From contig CAIRFN010000012.1 of NCBI GenBank assembly GCA_903877885.1, positions 1 to 44,842 on the forward strand: 44,842 nucleotides of DNA, written 5' to 3'. The notes beneath the pieces are model-generated. The model was not told the DNA's origin, made no database searches, and saw only the letters and a program-made list of their open reading frames with translations. Source of the stretch: an uncultured Candidatus Berkelbacteria bacterium. GTDB taxonomy: Bacteria > Patescibacteriota > UBA1384 > UBA12157. Position numbers and translations under genes: made by a program. Every line of letters starts with the position of its first letter. Positions within the stretch are counted from its first letter, which is position 1. Below, one piece after another: positions 24,908 to 33,365 of this stretch.

Positions 24908-25282
24908 TTAGTTAGTAATTTCCAAATTCTTCATCCAATGTTGGCGAAGTTTGTTGTCAGGTAACATACCATAAACCGCGCGTTCAATGATGGAAGCCGG
25001 GTTGGTAGCCATCAATTCCTTGGCGGAAACGGTTTTTAGGTTACCCAAATAACCGGTGTGATGATAATATTTCTTTTCATCAATCTTGCGACCGGTTAAA
25101 ACAATTTTAGCGGCATTGATAACTTTGACTTTTTCACCCATGACTAAATTCGGGCGAAAGCCTGGTTTATCTTTACCACGTAAAACCACGGCGATTTGAG
25201 AAGCTAGACGACCTAAAACTTGGCCGGCGGCATCAAATTCGCGGGTTAAGGTTTGATTATTTGTTAGATTTTCGTTTTGCAT
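24908..25282 (-). CDS. rplM: 50S ribosomal protein L13
   Basis: 124 residues, about 20 shorter than the common L13. GQVLGRLASQIAVVLRGKDKPGF and the TGRKIDEKKYYHHTGYLG block are diagnostic. The start overlaps the rplQ end by 26 bp. The C-terminal extension found in many bacteria is missing. Confidence 0.95.
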   Translation of the reverse strand: MQNENLTNNQTLTREFDAAGQVLGRLASQIAVVLRGKDKPGFRPNLVMGEKVKVINAAKIVLTGRKIDEKKYYHHTGYLGNLKTVSAKELMATNPASIIERAVYGMLPDNKLRQHWMKNLEITN

Positions 25283-25703
25283 TGGATTTGCCTTCTACTT
25301 CTTTTTTATCTTCGGCGACTATTTCTTTTTTATCTTCGGTTTTTTCTTTACTTACTTCTTTTTTGACTTCTGGGCGAAGTTCCAAAATCATCATTTCGGC
25401 AGCATCACCTTTGCGGCGAGCAGTTTTATATGAATGAATGAAACCAGTTGGAACGTTCTCATATCTTGGCATTAAAACATCGATAGTTTTATTAACCGCA
25501 TTTTCGTCAAACAAGTAAGCCAAAAGTTTACGACGACCATTAACATCACCTGGGCGAGCTGAATTAATTAAATGTTCAGCCACTGATTTTAATTCTTTAG
25601 CTTTAGCTTCGGTGGTAGTAATTCGCTCAAACAAAATCAAACTAGTCGTAAGGTTACGCAAAGTTGATTTTCGATAATCTGTTTTTCTTGATAATGATCG
25701 CAT
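25257..25703 (-). CDS. rplQ: 50S ribosomal protein L17
   Basis: 148 residues. Core domain from LSRKTDYRKSTLRNLTTSLI to the LELRPE segment, then a lysine/glutamate-rich tail of about 35 residues that is not part of the core fold. Follows rpoA, as in most bacteria. Confidence 0.96.
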   Translation of the reverse strand: MRSLSRKTDYRKSTLRNLTTSLILFERITTTEAKAKELKSVAEHLINSARPGDVNGRRKLLAYLFDENAVNKTIDVLMPRYENVPTGFIHSYKTARRKGDAAEMMILELRPEVKKEVSKEKTEDKKEIVAEDKKEVEGKSNAKRKSNK

Positions 25704-25722
25704 GTATACCTACTTTTCTTGT

Positions 25723-26556
25723 TTAGTCTTTTTTAGCTTTTTTAATGGTTTTCTTAACTTTGGCGACTTTAACTTCTTCTTCCTCTTCTTCTTCGATTTC
25801 ATCAGCAACCACTTCTTCAATTTCTTCTTTTTTAGCTTTTTTAGCTGATTTTTTTTCGACAGGAGCGAAAGCGTCGCGGATAATCCCAAAATGCTCAACA
25901 ATGATACCAGCAGCGCGGTTTAAGGCTTCTTCTGGATCAAGTGAACCATCGGTAGCAATTTCCAAAGTGATTTTATCAAAGTTGGTCATGCCGCCGACGC
26001 GGGTATTTTCGACTTCGTAATGAACTTTTTTAACTGGTGTAAAAATGGAATCAACGGCAATGGTGCCAAGTGGCATTTTTTCTTCGCCGCGTCGTTCAAC
26101 TGGAACATAACCGCGACCTTTGGCCACTGTGATTTCCATTTCCAATTTAGCGGTTTTGTCTAAGGTAGCCAAGAAAACATCTTTGTTGACCACTTCACAA
26201 GCAGAATTTGCCGAAAAATCAGCAGCGGTGACTTGTTTTGGACCTTTGACTGACATTTTCAAAACCACTGGTTCATCTTGATGAAGTTTGAAACGCAAAG
26301 TTTTCAAGTTTAAAATAATTTCTACAACATCTTCTTTGATACCAGGAACAGTGGTGAATTCGTGGGTCGCACCTTCAATTTTGATTGAAGTGATCGCCGC
26401 GCCTTCAAGACTGGAAAGCAAAACTCGGCGAAGAGCATTAGCCACAGTCACACCATATCCAGGAGAAAGTGGTTCAATGACAAAGGTGCCATTGTTGTCC
26501 AATTTTTCCATTGTTTTAATTTGTAATAAGCTGGTTTCTGGTAAAATGTAATCCAT
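25723..26556 (-). CDS. rpoA: RNA polymerase alpha subunit lacking the C-terminal domain
   Basis: 277 residues from the ATG at 26556, preceded by GAGGTC. Upstream in-frame codons are not credible. The N-terminal dimerisation domain is complete (IEPLSPGYGVTVANALRRVLLSS ... DPEEALNRAAGIIVEHF). After about residue 230 there is only a charged, low-complexity tail (KKSAKKAKKEEIEEVV..., then a run of Glu, then Lys). The helix-hairpin-helix CTD that binds UP elements and activators is missing. Confidence 0.96.
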   Translation of the reverse strand: MDYILPETSLLQIKTMEKLDNNGTFVIEPLSPGYGVTVANALRRVLLSSLEGAAITSIKIEGATHEFTTVPGIKEDVVEIILNLKTLRFKLHQDEPVVLKMSVKGPKQVTAADFSANSACEVVNKDVFLATLDKTAKLEMEITVAKGRGYVPVERRGEEKMPLGTIAVDSIFTPVKKVHYEVENTRVGGMTNFDKITLEIATDGSLDPEEALNRAAGIIVEHFGIIRDAFAPVEKKSAKKAKKEEIEEVVADEIEEEEEEEVKVAKVKKTIKKAKKD

Positions 26557-26602
26557 TTTGACCTCTTTTTTATTAATATTGATATTAATTTGATTTACTA
26601 TA

Positions 26603-27196
26603 CTAACGGGAATAGAATTCGACGACGAGTTGTTCATCGATTGGAGTTTCAATTTCCTCTCGAGTTGGCAAACTGACAATTTCAGCTTTCAAAGCTTTTA
26701 CTTTTAACCAAGCTGGAATTTGCGCTTTTTCCACTGAAGTATTTTGAATTAATTCCGTGTTAGCTGGTTCTAAACTATCTTTAACTTTAACCTGATATGA
26801 AGGAATATCCACAACTTTGTCATTTACTTTAATATGACCATGGTTGACTAACTGTCTGGCTTGAATGCGAGAGCTAGCCCAACCAAGTCGGTAAATAACA
26901 TTGTCTAATCGGGTTTCTAATAATTTCAACATGGCATCGCCGGTGGCTTCTTCGCTATGGGCGGCTTTATCGAATGTCAAACTAAATTGACGTTCGCGAA
27001 GACCATATTCCATTTTAGCCATTTGTTTGGCTTGGAGTTGCAAACCATATTCTGACTTTTTACTCTTGCGGGCGGCGCCGTGTGAGCCTGGACCATAGGC
27101 GCGACGAACTACGCCGCATTTAGGACTATTACAACGTTCACCTTTTAAGAAAAGTTTTTCGCCGAATTTACGGCAGGTACGACATTTGTTTTCCAT
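26603..27196 (-). CDS. rpsD: 30S ribosomal protein S4
   Basis: 197 residues from the ATG at 27196, which overlaps the rpsK stop by one base. An upstream start at 27226 would lie inside rpsK. Zinc-binding form, with Cys residues in CRTC and CNSPKC. The S4 RNA-binding domain is TRLDNVIYRLGWASSRIQARQLVNHGHIKVN. It nucleates 30S assembly. Confidence 0.96.
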   Translation of the reverse strand: MENKCRTCRKFGEKLFLKGERCNSPKCGVVRRAYGPGSHGAARKSKKSEYGLQLQAKQMAKMEYGLRERQFSLTFDKAAHSEEATGDAMLKLLETRLDNVIYRLGWASSRIQARQLVNHGHIKVNDKVVDIPSYQVKVKDSLEPANTELIQNTSVEKAQIPAWLKVKALKAEIVSLPTREEIETPIDEQLVVEFYSR

Positions 27197-27582
27197 TAGA
27201 CACGTCTCACTTTCTTTGGCCGACATCCATTATGAGGCATTGGCGTAGTATCTTTAATTGAAGTAACTTTAATTCCTGAAGTTCCAATGGCGCGGACAGC
27301 AGATTCACGGCCAGAACCGACACCAGAAACTCGAACTTTGGCTTCTTTGATATTAAACGGAATCACATTATCCAAAGCTTTTTGCATGGTGATTTGGGCC
27401 GCATATGGAGTGGCGCGCTTAGCACCTTTAAAACCACATGAACCGGCAGAAGCCCAACCTAAAACATTACCGCCATCATCGCTGATGCTGATAATTGTAT
27501 TGTTGAAGCTGGAACTGACAGTGATAGCGGCTTTTGCCACATCCCGCAGGGTTTTCTTTTTTTTGATTACTTTTTTTGCCAT
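27196..27582 (-). CDS. rpsK: 30S ribosomal protein S11
   Basis: 128 residues. Typical SSFNNTIISISDDGGNVLGWASAGSCGFKGAKRATPYAAQ and the C-terminal PMPHNGCRPKKVRRV. In the standard order S13-S11-S4-alpha. Confidence 0.97.
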   Translation of the reverse strand: MAKKVIKKKKTLRDVAKAAITVSSSFNNTIISISDDGGNVLGWASAGSCGFKGAKRATPYAAQITMQKALDNVIPFNIKEAKVRVSGVGSGRESAVRAIGTSGIKVTSIKDTTPMPHNGCRPKKVRRV

Positions 27583-27633
27583 GTTATTCTCTGTTCTATT
27601 TATCTATTTTTCTGTTTGTCTATTTATCTAAGA

Positions 27634-28020
27634 CTAGGTTTTTTCTGCTGATTTCTTGCGGCCTGAACCAACAGTCACTTTTTTACCCCGTTTGGTGCGA
27701 GCATTGGTTTTTGTGCGTTGACCATGAACCGGAAGGTTTCTGGCGTGACGAACACCACGGTAAGCGCCAATTTCTTTTAAGCGTTTAATATTTTGGCTGA
27801 TTTCCATGCGGAGATCGCCTTCAATCTTATAATTTCGATCAATGACTTCACGAATGCGTTCGAGTTCAGCATCAGTTAAGTCTTTAACATCAGTACCCAA
27901 TTTGACATTGGCTTGTTCACAAATCTTTTTTGCGAGAGACAAACCAATACCATTAATATATGGTAGTGAATATTCAACATGTTTGTTGTCTGGAATTGTT
28001 ACACCGGCGATTCTTGCCAT
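27634..28020 (-). CDS. rpsM: 30S ribosomal protein S13
   Basis: 128 residues beginning [20 protein letters not shown], with [23 protein letters not shown] and a basic tail that contacts tRNA. The 50-bp gap to rpsK holds only pyrimidine-rich sequence. Confidence 0.97.
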   Translation of the reverse strand: MARIAGVTIPDNKHVEYSLPYINGIGLSLAKKICEQANVKLGTDVKDLTDAELERIREVIDRNYKIEGDLRMEISQNIKRLKEIGAYRGVRHARNLPVHGQRTKTNARTKRGKKVTVGSGRKKSAEKT

Positions 28021-28030
28021 AATTACTCCT

Positions 28031-28144
28031 TTAACCTTGTCTTTGTTTGTGTTTAGGATTTTCGCAAATAACTAAAACTTTCCGTTTGCGGCGGATTACT
28101 TTACATTTTTGACAGATTTTTTTAACTGATGGTCTTACTTTCAT
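28031..28144 (-). CDS. rpmJ: 50S ribosomal protein L36
   Basis: 37 residues: [20 protein letters not shown], then [17 protein letters not shown]. The zinc ligands are Cys11, Cys14, Cys27 and His32. Between infA and rpsM, its usual place. Confidence 0.96.
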   Translation of the reverse strand: MKVRPSVKKICQKCKVIRRKRKVLVICENPKHKQRQG

Positions 28145-28166
28145 ATCGGTTACTCCTATTACAAAT

Positions 28167-28379
28167 TTACAAACGTCTTGTGATACGGCCTTTGGTCAAA
28201 TCATATGGCGACATTTCCAATTGAACCCTGTCACCAGCCAGAATTTTGATGTAGTGCAAGCGAATTTTACCGGAAATATGGGCCAAAACTTGTTGACCAT
28301 TGGTTAAATCCACACGAAAAGTCGCATTAGGCAATGCTTCAGAGACGACTCCTTCTAATATGATTTTTCCGTTGTCCAA
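28167..28379 (-). CDS. infA: translation initiation factor IF-1
   Basis: 70-residue OB-fold protein: [44 protein letters not shown] and [14 protein letters not shown]. It occupies the ribosomal A site during initiation. The RBS is TGAGGT. First gene of the alpha-operon transcript. Confidence 0.97.
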   Translation of the reverse strand: MDNGKIILEGVVSEALPNATFRVDLTNGQQVLAHISGKIRLHYIKILAGDRVQLEMSPYDLTKGRITRRL

Positions 28380-28420
28380 TTGCTTACCTCAACTAATCTC
28401 GTATCTTTGTATTCTCAAAG

Positions 28421-28458
28421 CGAAATTATAAATAATTTCGTCCTCATGAAAATGAGGA
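28421..28458 (-). promoter_or_regulatory. twin hairpins in the infA leader
   Basis: Two perfect hairpins lie side by side in the 5' leader: TCCTCAT-4-ATGAGGA (28441-28458) and CGAAATTAT-2-ATAATTTCG (28421-28440). They start within about 10 bases of the expected transcript 5' end. Candidate stabiliser or binding site for a ribosomal protein. Confidence 0.6.
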
Positions 28459-28471
28459 TCTATGTAAATAT

Positions 28472-28500
28472 ATCTTACCACAAACTTATTTGTCCGTCAA
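28472..28500 (-). promoter_or_regulatory. promoter of infA-rpmJ-rpsM-...-rpsI
   Basis: Minus strand TTGACG, 17-bp spacer, TAAGAT. The -35 lies within the last codons of the upstream pseudouridine synthase gene. Confidence 0.7.
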
Positions 28501-29172
28501 GAGTTTCCGAATATCTTTTGGCTCAATTTCAATATATTTGCTCTCTTTTATGTTTCCAAGTGTAATTTGACCGATTCGAACCCGTTGTAATTTGGTTACA
28601 TTCATGCGAAAAGCTTCGCACATGCGGCGAATTTGGCGGTTTCGGCCTTCAATAATAGTGATTTTAAAGCTTCGGTCAGATAGTTTTTGAACCTTGGCCG
28701 GTAGTACTGGAAAACCGTCGATTACGACCGTGCCATTGGAAAGTCCGGCAATGACTGCTTCGTCAAGGTTTTTATCAACCCAAACCAGATATTCCTTCTC
28801 AATTGTCTTGGCTTTCATCACTTCTTGAGCGAGTTCCCCATCATTGGTTAACAAAATCAAACCTTGAGAGTTCACATCCAAGCGGCCGATCGGGAAAATT
28901 CGGGTCGGATATTTAATATGATCGATAATATTGTTTGGTGAGTTGGGATCTGTGGTACAAATGACGCCAACTGGTTTGTGAAAAGCTAAATAAACCAGTT
29001 TTGTTACCGGTTTAATCAGTTTTCCATCAACAAAAACTTGGTCAGTTGGACCAACTTTATGAATGGGGATGGCAATTTTGTCATTAATTTTAACTTGCCC
29101 AGCTTTGATTAGTAGGTCAGCACCGCGCCGAGAAGCAATTCCGGCTTGAGCAATGTATTTATTGATATTCAT
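28486..29172 (-). CDS. rRNA pseudouridine synthase, RsuA/RluB family
   Basis: 228 residues. N-terminal S4 RNA-binding domain (NKYIAQAGIASRRGADLLIKAGQVKIN), then the catalytic domain with Asp in GRLDVNSQGLILLTNDG and the EGRNRQIRRM block typical of RsuA, RluB and RluF. It makes pseudouridine in 23S or 16S rRNA. Which position cannot be told. Confidence 0.93.
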   Translation of the reverse strand: MNINKYIAQAGIASRRGADLLIKAGQVKINDKIAIPIHKVGPTDQVFVDGKLIKPVTKLVYLAFHKPVGVICTTDPNSPNNIIDHIKYPTRIFPIGRLDVNSQGLILLTNDGELAQEVMKAKTIEKEYLVWVDKNLDEAVIAGLSNGTVVIDGFPVLPAKVQKLSDRSFKITIIEGRNRQIRRMCEAFRMNVTKLQRVRIGQITLGNIKESKYIEIEPKDIRKLLTDK

Positions 29173-29199
29173 AACTTATGATCTTTGATCTTTATAAAG

Positions 29200-29228
29200 A
29201 GTATACCATATATTGGCTTGACAATCAA
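29200..29228 (-). promoter_or_regulatory. promoter of the pseudouridine synthase gene
   Basis: Minus strand TTGATT, 17-bp spacer, TATACT. It shares base 29223 with the -35 of the opposite promoter inside the palindrome GGCTTGACAATCAAGCC (29215-29231). Confidence 0.7.
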
Positions 29229-29246
29229 GCCTTTTTGTGGTAAAAT
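29218..29246 (+). promoter_or_regulatory. strong promoter of the 28-codon microgene
   Basis: Consensus TTGACA, 17-bp spacer, TAAAAT. Among the best promoters in the window. Confidence 0.8.
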
Positions 29247-29276
29247 TGACACATCGATTTAGTCAAAGGAGGGGTC

Positions 29277-29363
29277 ATGGAAGCATTTTTGCAAAAGTAC
29301 TTGTTCCACCTTGGAGCTGGTGCTTTCGCACTTGGAATTGCCATTTGCGAACTTTGCAAATAG
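29277..29363 (+). CDS. 28-residue microprotein
   Basis: Reads MEAFLQKYLFHLGAGAFALG then IAICELCK, stop TAG. AAAGGAGGGG stands 4 bases before the ATG, a consensus promoter lies about 30 bp upstream, and a strong terminator follows within 20 bp. This is a complete monocistronic unit. The peptide could form one short membrane helix (about 8-24) and ends with CELCK. No known family recognised. Confidence 0.75.
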   Translation: MEAFLQKYLFHLGAGAFALGIAICELCK

Positions 29364-29375
29364 TAATCGCCCATC

Positions 29376-30011
29376 TTAGCCGCCGGTACCACCGGCGGTT
29401 TTTTCATTATAATTTTCTAAGTGTTTAGCACAATTAATTAATTTCGCCTGATGATTATTATCTTTTGAAAGTTCAAAAATCGTCACTGATGTATTTTTAA
29501 AATCATAAAGCGATTCTTCGGAAAACGGCATGTTGGTTATATAACTCATGAAAGAGTTTTTCCAGCCACCATGAGTCACCACTAAAATTGTTTCATTTGC
29601 TTGATGTGAACTAAGTAGATAATTAATGAATTTTTCAACCCGAATTTTAACATCAATAAAACTTTCGCCACCAACTGGCCTAAAATCAAATTTACCCAAA
29701 CCACTTTTTGTTCTAGCCTTATTATGTTCAGTTTGTGGGAGACCTTCAAAAATACCTTTAGCGCGTTCACGAAGAAGTGGATCATAAACTACGGGTACAC
29801 CGGGATGATATTTAATAATTTCTTTGAGCGTGTCTTTTGTGCGCCCCAAATCACTACAATAAATAAAATCGAGCTTTTCGTCTTTAAAAAGTTCACCTAA
29901 TTTTATGGATTGAATAATACCATTTGGGGTTAGCGTACCATCGATATGGCCCATGGAAATATTGTTGACATTTTCAAAAGTTTCGCCGTGACGAACAACG
30001 ATTAATTTCAA
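29376..30011 (-). CDS. histidine phosphatase / phosphoglycerate mutase-like
   Basis: 211 residues. RHGET near residue 8 gives the phosphorylated histidine. A second catalytic His is in VTHGG near 145, and LRERAKGIFEG is the usual acidic region. Broad family: sugar-phosphate phosphatases, mutases and cobalamin-type phosphatases, so the substrate is open. Its last codons (GGTGG, stop) are read from the terminator hairpin of the convergent microgene. Confidence 0.9.
   Translation of the reverse strand: MKLIVVRHGETFENVNNISMGHIDGTLTPNGIIQSIKLGELFKDEKLDFIYCSDLGRTKDTLKEIIKYHPGVPVVYDPLLRERAKGIFEGLPQTEHNKARTKSGLGKFDFRPVGGESFIDVKIRVEKFINYLLSSHQANETILVVTHGGWKNSFMSYITNMPFSEESLYDFKNTSVTIFELSKDNNHQAKLINCAKHLENYNEKTAGGTGG
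29380..29405 (+). terminator. terminator of the microgene
   Basis: CCGCCGGT, 3-base loop, ACCGGCGG, then TTTTTTC. Strong GC stem. Confidence 0.9.
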
Positions 30012-30023
30012 TTAGTTCCTTTT

Positions 30024-30347
30024 TTACTTAATAAAAACCGCGGTGACCATCGCTAGACCGGCTAGAACAAAAATCACAATGAAGGTCATCCAGAGCGCAT
30101 AAACCGCTTCGGTTCGCTCACCATCAAGATACATGGTTAGGGGTTTGCCAAAAACCAATGCAAAAACCAGAGTAGTAATTAATACCATAAAGACGAGTAA
30201 AACAATACTAGTGAAAACTGGATTGGCAGTGATTAAAAGCTGACCAGCATAAGATAGAAACATCGCCACGGCCACACCACAAATACTAGCAAGAACGCCA
30301 TTAATCGCCGCGATTTTCCATAGAGTTAGATTTTTAAAATTTTGCAT
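30024..30347 (-). CDS. three-helix membrane protein
   Basis: 107 residues with three membrane helices (about 13-35, 43-68, 82-105) and a short charged loop YLDGERTEAVY. No family recognised. It lies between map and the phosphatase gene, where many bacteria have map directly followed by infA. Confidence 0.75.
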   Translation of the reverse strand: MQNFKNLTLWKIAAINGVLASICGVAVAMFLSYAGQLLITANPVFTSIVLLVFMVLITTLVFALVFGKPLTMYLDGERTEAVYALWMTFIVIFVLAGLAMVTAVFIK

Positions 30348-30383
30348 TTTTTCCTTTCCTTATTTTTTTCTATTATATCATAC

Positions 30384-31136
30384 TTAAAGTTTAGTTAAAA
30401 TTTCATAACCGTCTTTAGTTACCACAATTGTATGCTCAAAATGGGCTGATAAGGAGTTGTCGGCAGTGACAACTGTCCAACCATCGTCAAGCATCAAAAC
30501 ATGCCAATCGCCCATGGTACTCATTGGCTCGATCGCCAAGGTCATACCTTCTTCCAAAATTAAACCTTGACCTTTGCGACCATAATTGGCAATTGCTGGA
30601 GATTCTTGAAGTTCGCGACCGACACCGTGGCCGGTTAGGTCGCGAATGACGCCCAAGCCGCCGGTTTCTAAAGTTTTTTGAATTTCCGCTTGCGCGTCGC
30701 CCAAATAAACGCCGGCTTTAATTTTACTTAAACCGTTTTCCAAGGATTGCTTGGTTATATTGATCATTTTTTGCGCTTTTTCGCTAACTTTCCCAACTCC
30801 AACAGTCACGGCAGTATCGGTATGCAAACCTTGATAAAAAACGCCGACGTCAATCCCAACCACATCGCCATCAACTAATTTCCGATTTGAGGGAATGCCG
30901 TGGACGACTTCATTATTAACCGAAATACAAGTCGCCGCCGGATAGCCTTTAAAACCTTTGAAACTGGCAGTCGCGCCATGAGAAATAATGATTTTTTCAG
31001 CCAGATCATTTAATTCTAAAGTGGTGACCCCTGGTTTAGTTGCCTTAGATAATTCTGCCAAAACTTCGCCGGCAATTTTACCGCCAGCGCGCATTATGGC
31101 AATTTCTTTTTTAGTTTTTAGACTAATTTTACTCAT
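30384..31136 (-). CDS. map: methionine aminopeptidase type I
   Basis: 250 residues. Metal ligands: Asp pair in the GIDVGV...LHTDTAVTV region, His in LTGHGVGRELQESP, Glu in AIEPM and Glu in FEHT. Removes the initiator methionine from new proteins. Overlaps adk by 8 bp, the classic secY-adk-map-infA order. Confidence 0.97.
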   Translation of the reverse strand: MSKISLKTKKEIAIMRAGGKIAGEVLAELSKATKPGVTTLELNDLAEKIIISHGATASFKGFKGYPAATCISVNNEVVHGIPSNRKLVDGDVVGIDVGVFYQGLHTDTAVTVGVGKVSEKAQKMINITKQSLENGLSKIKAGVYLGDAQAEIQKTLETGGLGVIRDLTGHGVGRELQESPAIANYGRKGQGLILEEGMTLAIEPMSTMGDWHVLMLDDGWTVVTADNSLSAHFEHTIVVTKDGYEILTKL

Positions 31137-31800
31137 TGATTTTAATTTTCTCTAGAATTTCACGTTCTACTTCTTCGATTGGCGGTTCGCCATCAATTGT
31201 AACCAATTTTCCTTGTTTGGTAAAAAAATCGATTAACGGTTTGGTTTGATGTTCGTAAACATCGAGTCGTTTTTGGACCACAGCTGGTTCGTCTTCCTGA
31301 CGTTTAAACAGCGCGCCACCGCATTTACTACAATCAGTGATATGTTGTAAATCAGCATGAAAAAATATTTTGCCGCATTCGTGACAAACTTTGCGAGTTG
31401 CCATCCGGTCAACCAAACTTTTGTCAGCCACTTCAATATCTAAAACAATAAAATCTTCGCCCGCTTCGGTAAATTTTCGTTCAAGCTGAATGGCTTGATG
31501 TAAGGTTCGCGGATAGCCGTCAAAAACGACACCTTGACCAAAATCAATTTGACTAAATTTTTCTTCGACAAATTTTTCCGTAATTTCGTCCGGAACTAGT
31601 TCGCCCTGGCCATGATCCCAGACTTGTTGAAAAATCTTACCATATTCGGTGCCATTTTTGGCTTCTTGGCGCATTAAGTCACCGGTACCAAAATAATAAA
31701 CACCCAAGTGTTCAGCTAGATTTTTGGCTTGAGTACCCTTTCCTGATCCAGGAGGCCCCATTAAAATAACGTTTTTATGACCATCGGTCTTCATATGCAT
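31129..31800 (-). CDS. adk: adenylate kinase
   Basis: 223 residues. P-loop GPPGSGKGTQ near residue 16, then TGDLMR and FDGYPRT. The lid carries a structural zinc site, with four Cys in CHECGKIFF and CSKCGGALF. Interconverts ATP + AMP and 2 ADP. The ATG at 31800 and the one at 31794 are both possible. Confidence 0.96.
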   Translation of the reverse strand: MHMKTDGHKNVILMGPPGSGKGTQAKNLAEHLGVYYFGTGDLMRQEAKNGTEYGKIFQQVWDHGQGELVPDEITEKFVEEKFSQIDFGQGVVFDGYPRTLHQAIQLERKFTEAGEDFIVLDIEVADKSLVDRMATRKVCHECGKIFFHADLQHITDCSKCGGALFKRQEDEPAVVQKRLDVYEHQTKPLIDFFTKQGKLVTIDGEPPIEEVEREILEKIKINE

Positions 31801-31861
31801 TTTTCTTTCTGTTTTACTTTACTCAAGCAGTGTATCACAAATTTTTAATTTCGTCTATTTG

Positions 31862-32323
31862 TTATTTTGCTGGCACTTTTAGGACTTGACCAACTTTAAT
31901 ATTGTTGGCCGTGGTCGCATCGAGTCCATTGGCTTCTGCCATTGTTAACCAATTAACCCCCAAACTGGCAGCAATGCTCGACATACTATCTCCCGCTTTA
32001 ACTGTATATGTTCCCGAGGTGGCCGTAGTTGATTTTGGTGTCGGCGAAGCTATTGTAGTCGCTTTTGGCGTTGGTGTCGCTTTTGGTACGACAGTCGCTT
32101 TGACCGAAATACTCGGTGATGGCGTGACCGATGGTATAACAACTGGCGCGGATAAATCAATATCCGGCGTTTCAATAACTTTAACATTAGCCGCATTTGT
32201 GGCAGCAGTTTTTAGCTGTCCCTCTAAATTTGTCGTTTTGGCATAGAAATAACCAGTCGCTACCGCTAAAGCGCCGACGATTAAGACTAAAACCGTTGTT
32301 AGAACTTTGAATCCCCTCGTCAT
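31862..32323 (-). CDS. membrane-anchored LysM protein
   Basis: 153 residues: one N-terminal membrane helix (about 5-27), a Pro/Thr/Ser-rich linker (about 60-105), then a LysM domain (YTVKAGDSMSSIAASLGVNWLTMAEAN...VGQVLKVP) that binds peptidoglycan. No catalytic domain, so likely a wall-attachment or scaffold protein. Confidence 0.9.
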   Translation of the reverse strand: MTRGFKVLTTVLVLIVGALAVATGYFYAKTTNLEGQLKTAATNAANVKVIETPDIDLSAPVVIPSVTPSPSISVKATVVPKATPTPKATTIASPTPKSTTATSGTYTVKAGDSMSSIAASLGVNWLTMAEANGLDATTANNIKVGQVLKVPAK

Positions 32324-32357
32324 GTCTCCTCCTTTAGATTTATCTTTAGATTTTATA

Positions 32358-33314
32358 TTAAGGTAACCAAGAAATTATTTTTGAACCAGTTGAAATTTTT
32401 TGTTTATTGGCGCCATTAGAATTGATAATATAAATTGCGCCATATGGATCATCGCTAACCATATCATTGACCAAATAAGCAATTTGGTTTTTGTCGGATG
32501 AAAATGTCGGATTATAAATAATCCCACTATCTTCAGTATATAACTTTTTTGGATTCTTGCCAGTAGGGTCAAGTTGATAAAGAGAACTGGAACTAGCATC
32601 GGTAGTACCAAGACTAATCAGAAGTTTTTCATTAGAAAAATTAAGATCGTAAAGATTTTCATTAATACCAACTGAATAAAGATCAGTTTGGTCACCGGTA
32701 GCAATATCGATTTGAGCTAGTGTCGTTTTGTCGTCAATTTGCGCTTTAATAAAAACAAGTTTTTTGTCGTCGAGCCAAACTGGTGAAGATAAAATTTTAT
32801 TAGACCGAAAAATTGTTTTGGTATTTTGGCCTGTCTTGTCAGAAATATTTAAACTATAGCCATAATCTTTTTCCGCATTGGAAAAACTAATTGAAGCAAT
32901 CTTTTCACCACTAGGACTTAAACTTAAATCTTGAGCATTAAAATTTTGGTTCAAAATTTGATTCTTGCCAGTTCCATCAAGAGCGATTAGAGCGAGTTCG
33001 CCTGTACCTTCAATCACCGGAATATTTTTAGTTTGAACATTAGTTGAACCGACTTTAAGAATCTTGGCTGATTCAGTTTTATCGGTAAAAATAATTTTAT
33101 TTTGACCATTGTTCGAAAAAGAAATAATTTGATTAGCTAGATTAGTTTTGGTCGCAATAATAAGTTGACCAGAATTAATTTTTACATTAGCCACTTTTTG
33201 TTCTGTAATAGTTGTATTTGATGATTTTACAGCGTTATTTTGACTCAAAAACCAGGCCGCCCCGCCTATAATTATAAAAGCTAAAATTAAAGGAAAAATG
33301 TTTGTTTTTTTCAT
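32358..33314 (-). CDS. membrane-anchored beta-propeller (TolB-like) protein
   Basis: 318 residues. N-terminal membrane helix (about 7-25), then repeats such as LSPSGEKIASISFSN, SPVWLDDKKLVFIKA and NPTFSSDKNQIAYLV, the pattern of WD40/TolB-type propellers. Likely exposed outside the membrane. Partners unknown. It is one of two genes inserted between secY and adk. Confidence 0.75.
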   Translation of the reverse strand: MKKTNIFPLILAFIIIGGAAWFLSQNNAVKSSNTTITEQKVANVKINSGQLIIATKTNLANQIISFSNNGQNKIIFTDKTESAKILKVGSTNVQTKNIPVIEGTGELALIALDGTGKNQILNQNFNAQDLSLSPSGEKIASISFSNAEKDYGYSLNISDKTGQNTKTIFRSNKILSSPVWLDDKKLVFIKAQIDDKTTLAQIDIATGDQTDLYSVGINENLYDLNFSNEKLLISLGTTDASSSSLYQLDPTGKNPKKLYTEDSGIIYNPTFSSDKNQIAYLVNDMVSDDPYGAIYIINSNGANKQKISTGSKIISWLP

Positions 33315-33326
33315 TTAGTATTGATA

Positions 33327-33357
33327 GATTGCCACGCCTGCTGGCTCGCAATGACGA
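33327..33357. repeat. GATTGCCACG...CTCGCAATGACGA repeat
   Basis: A further copy of the family in leuS and at 23305 and 23814. Fills the secY/propeller gap. Confidence 0.85.
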
Positions 33358-33365
33358 ATATAATA

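Noticed and set aside
26557-26679. A longer N-terminus of RpoA
   Set aside because: The extra 41 residues run through low-complexity intergenic sequence into the rpsD stop. The ATG at 26556 with GAGGTC fits the family start.
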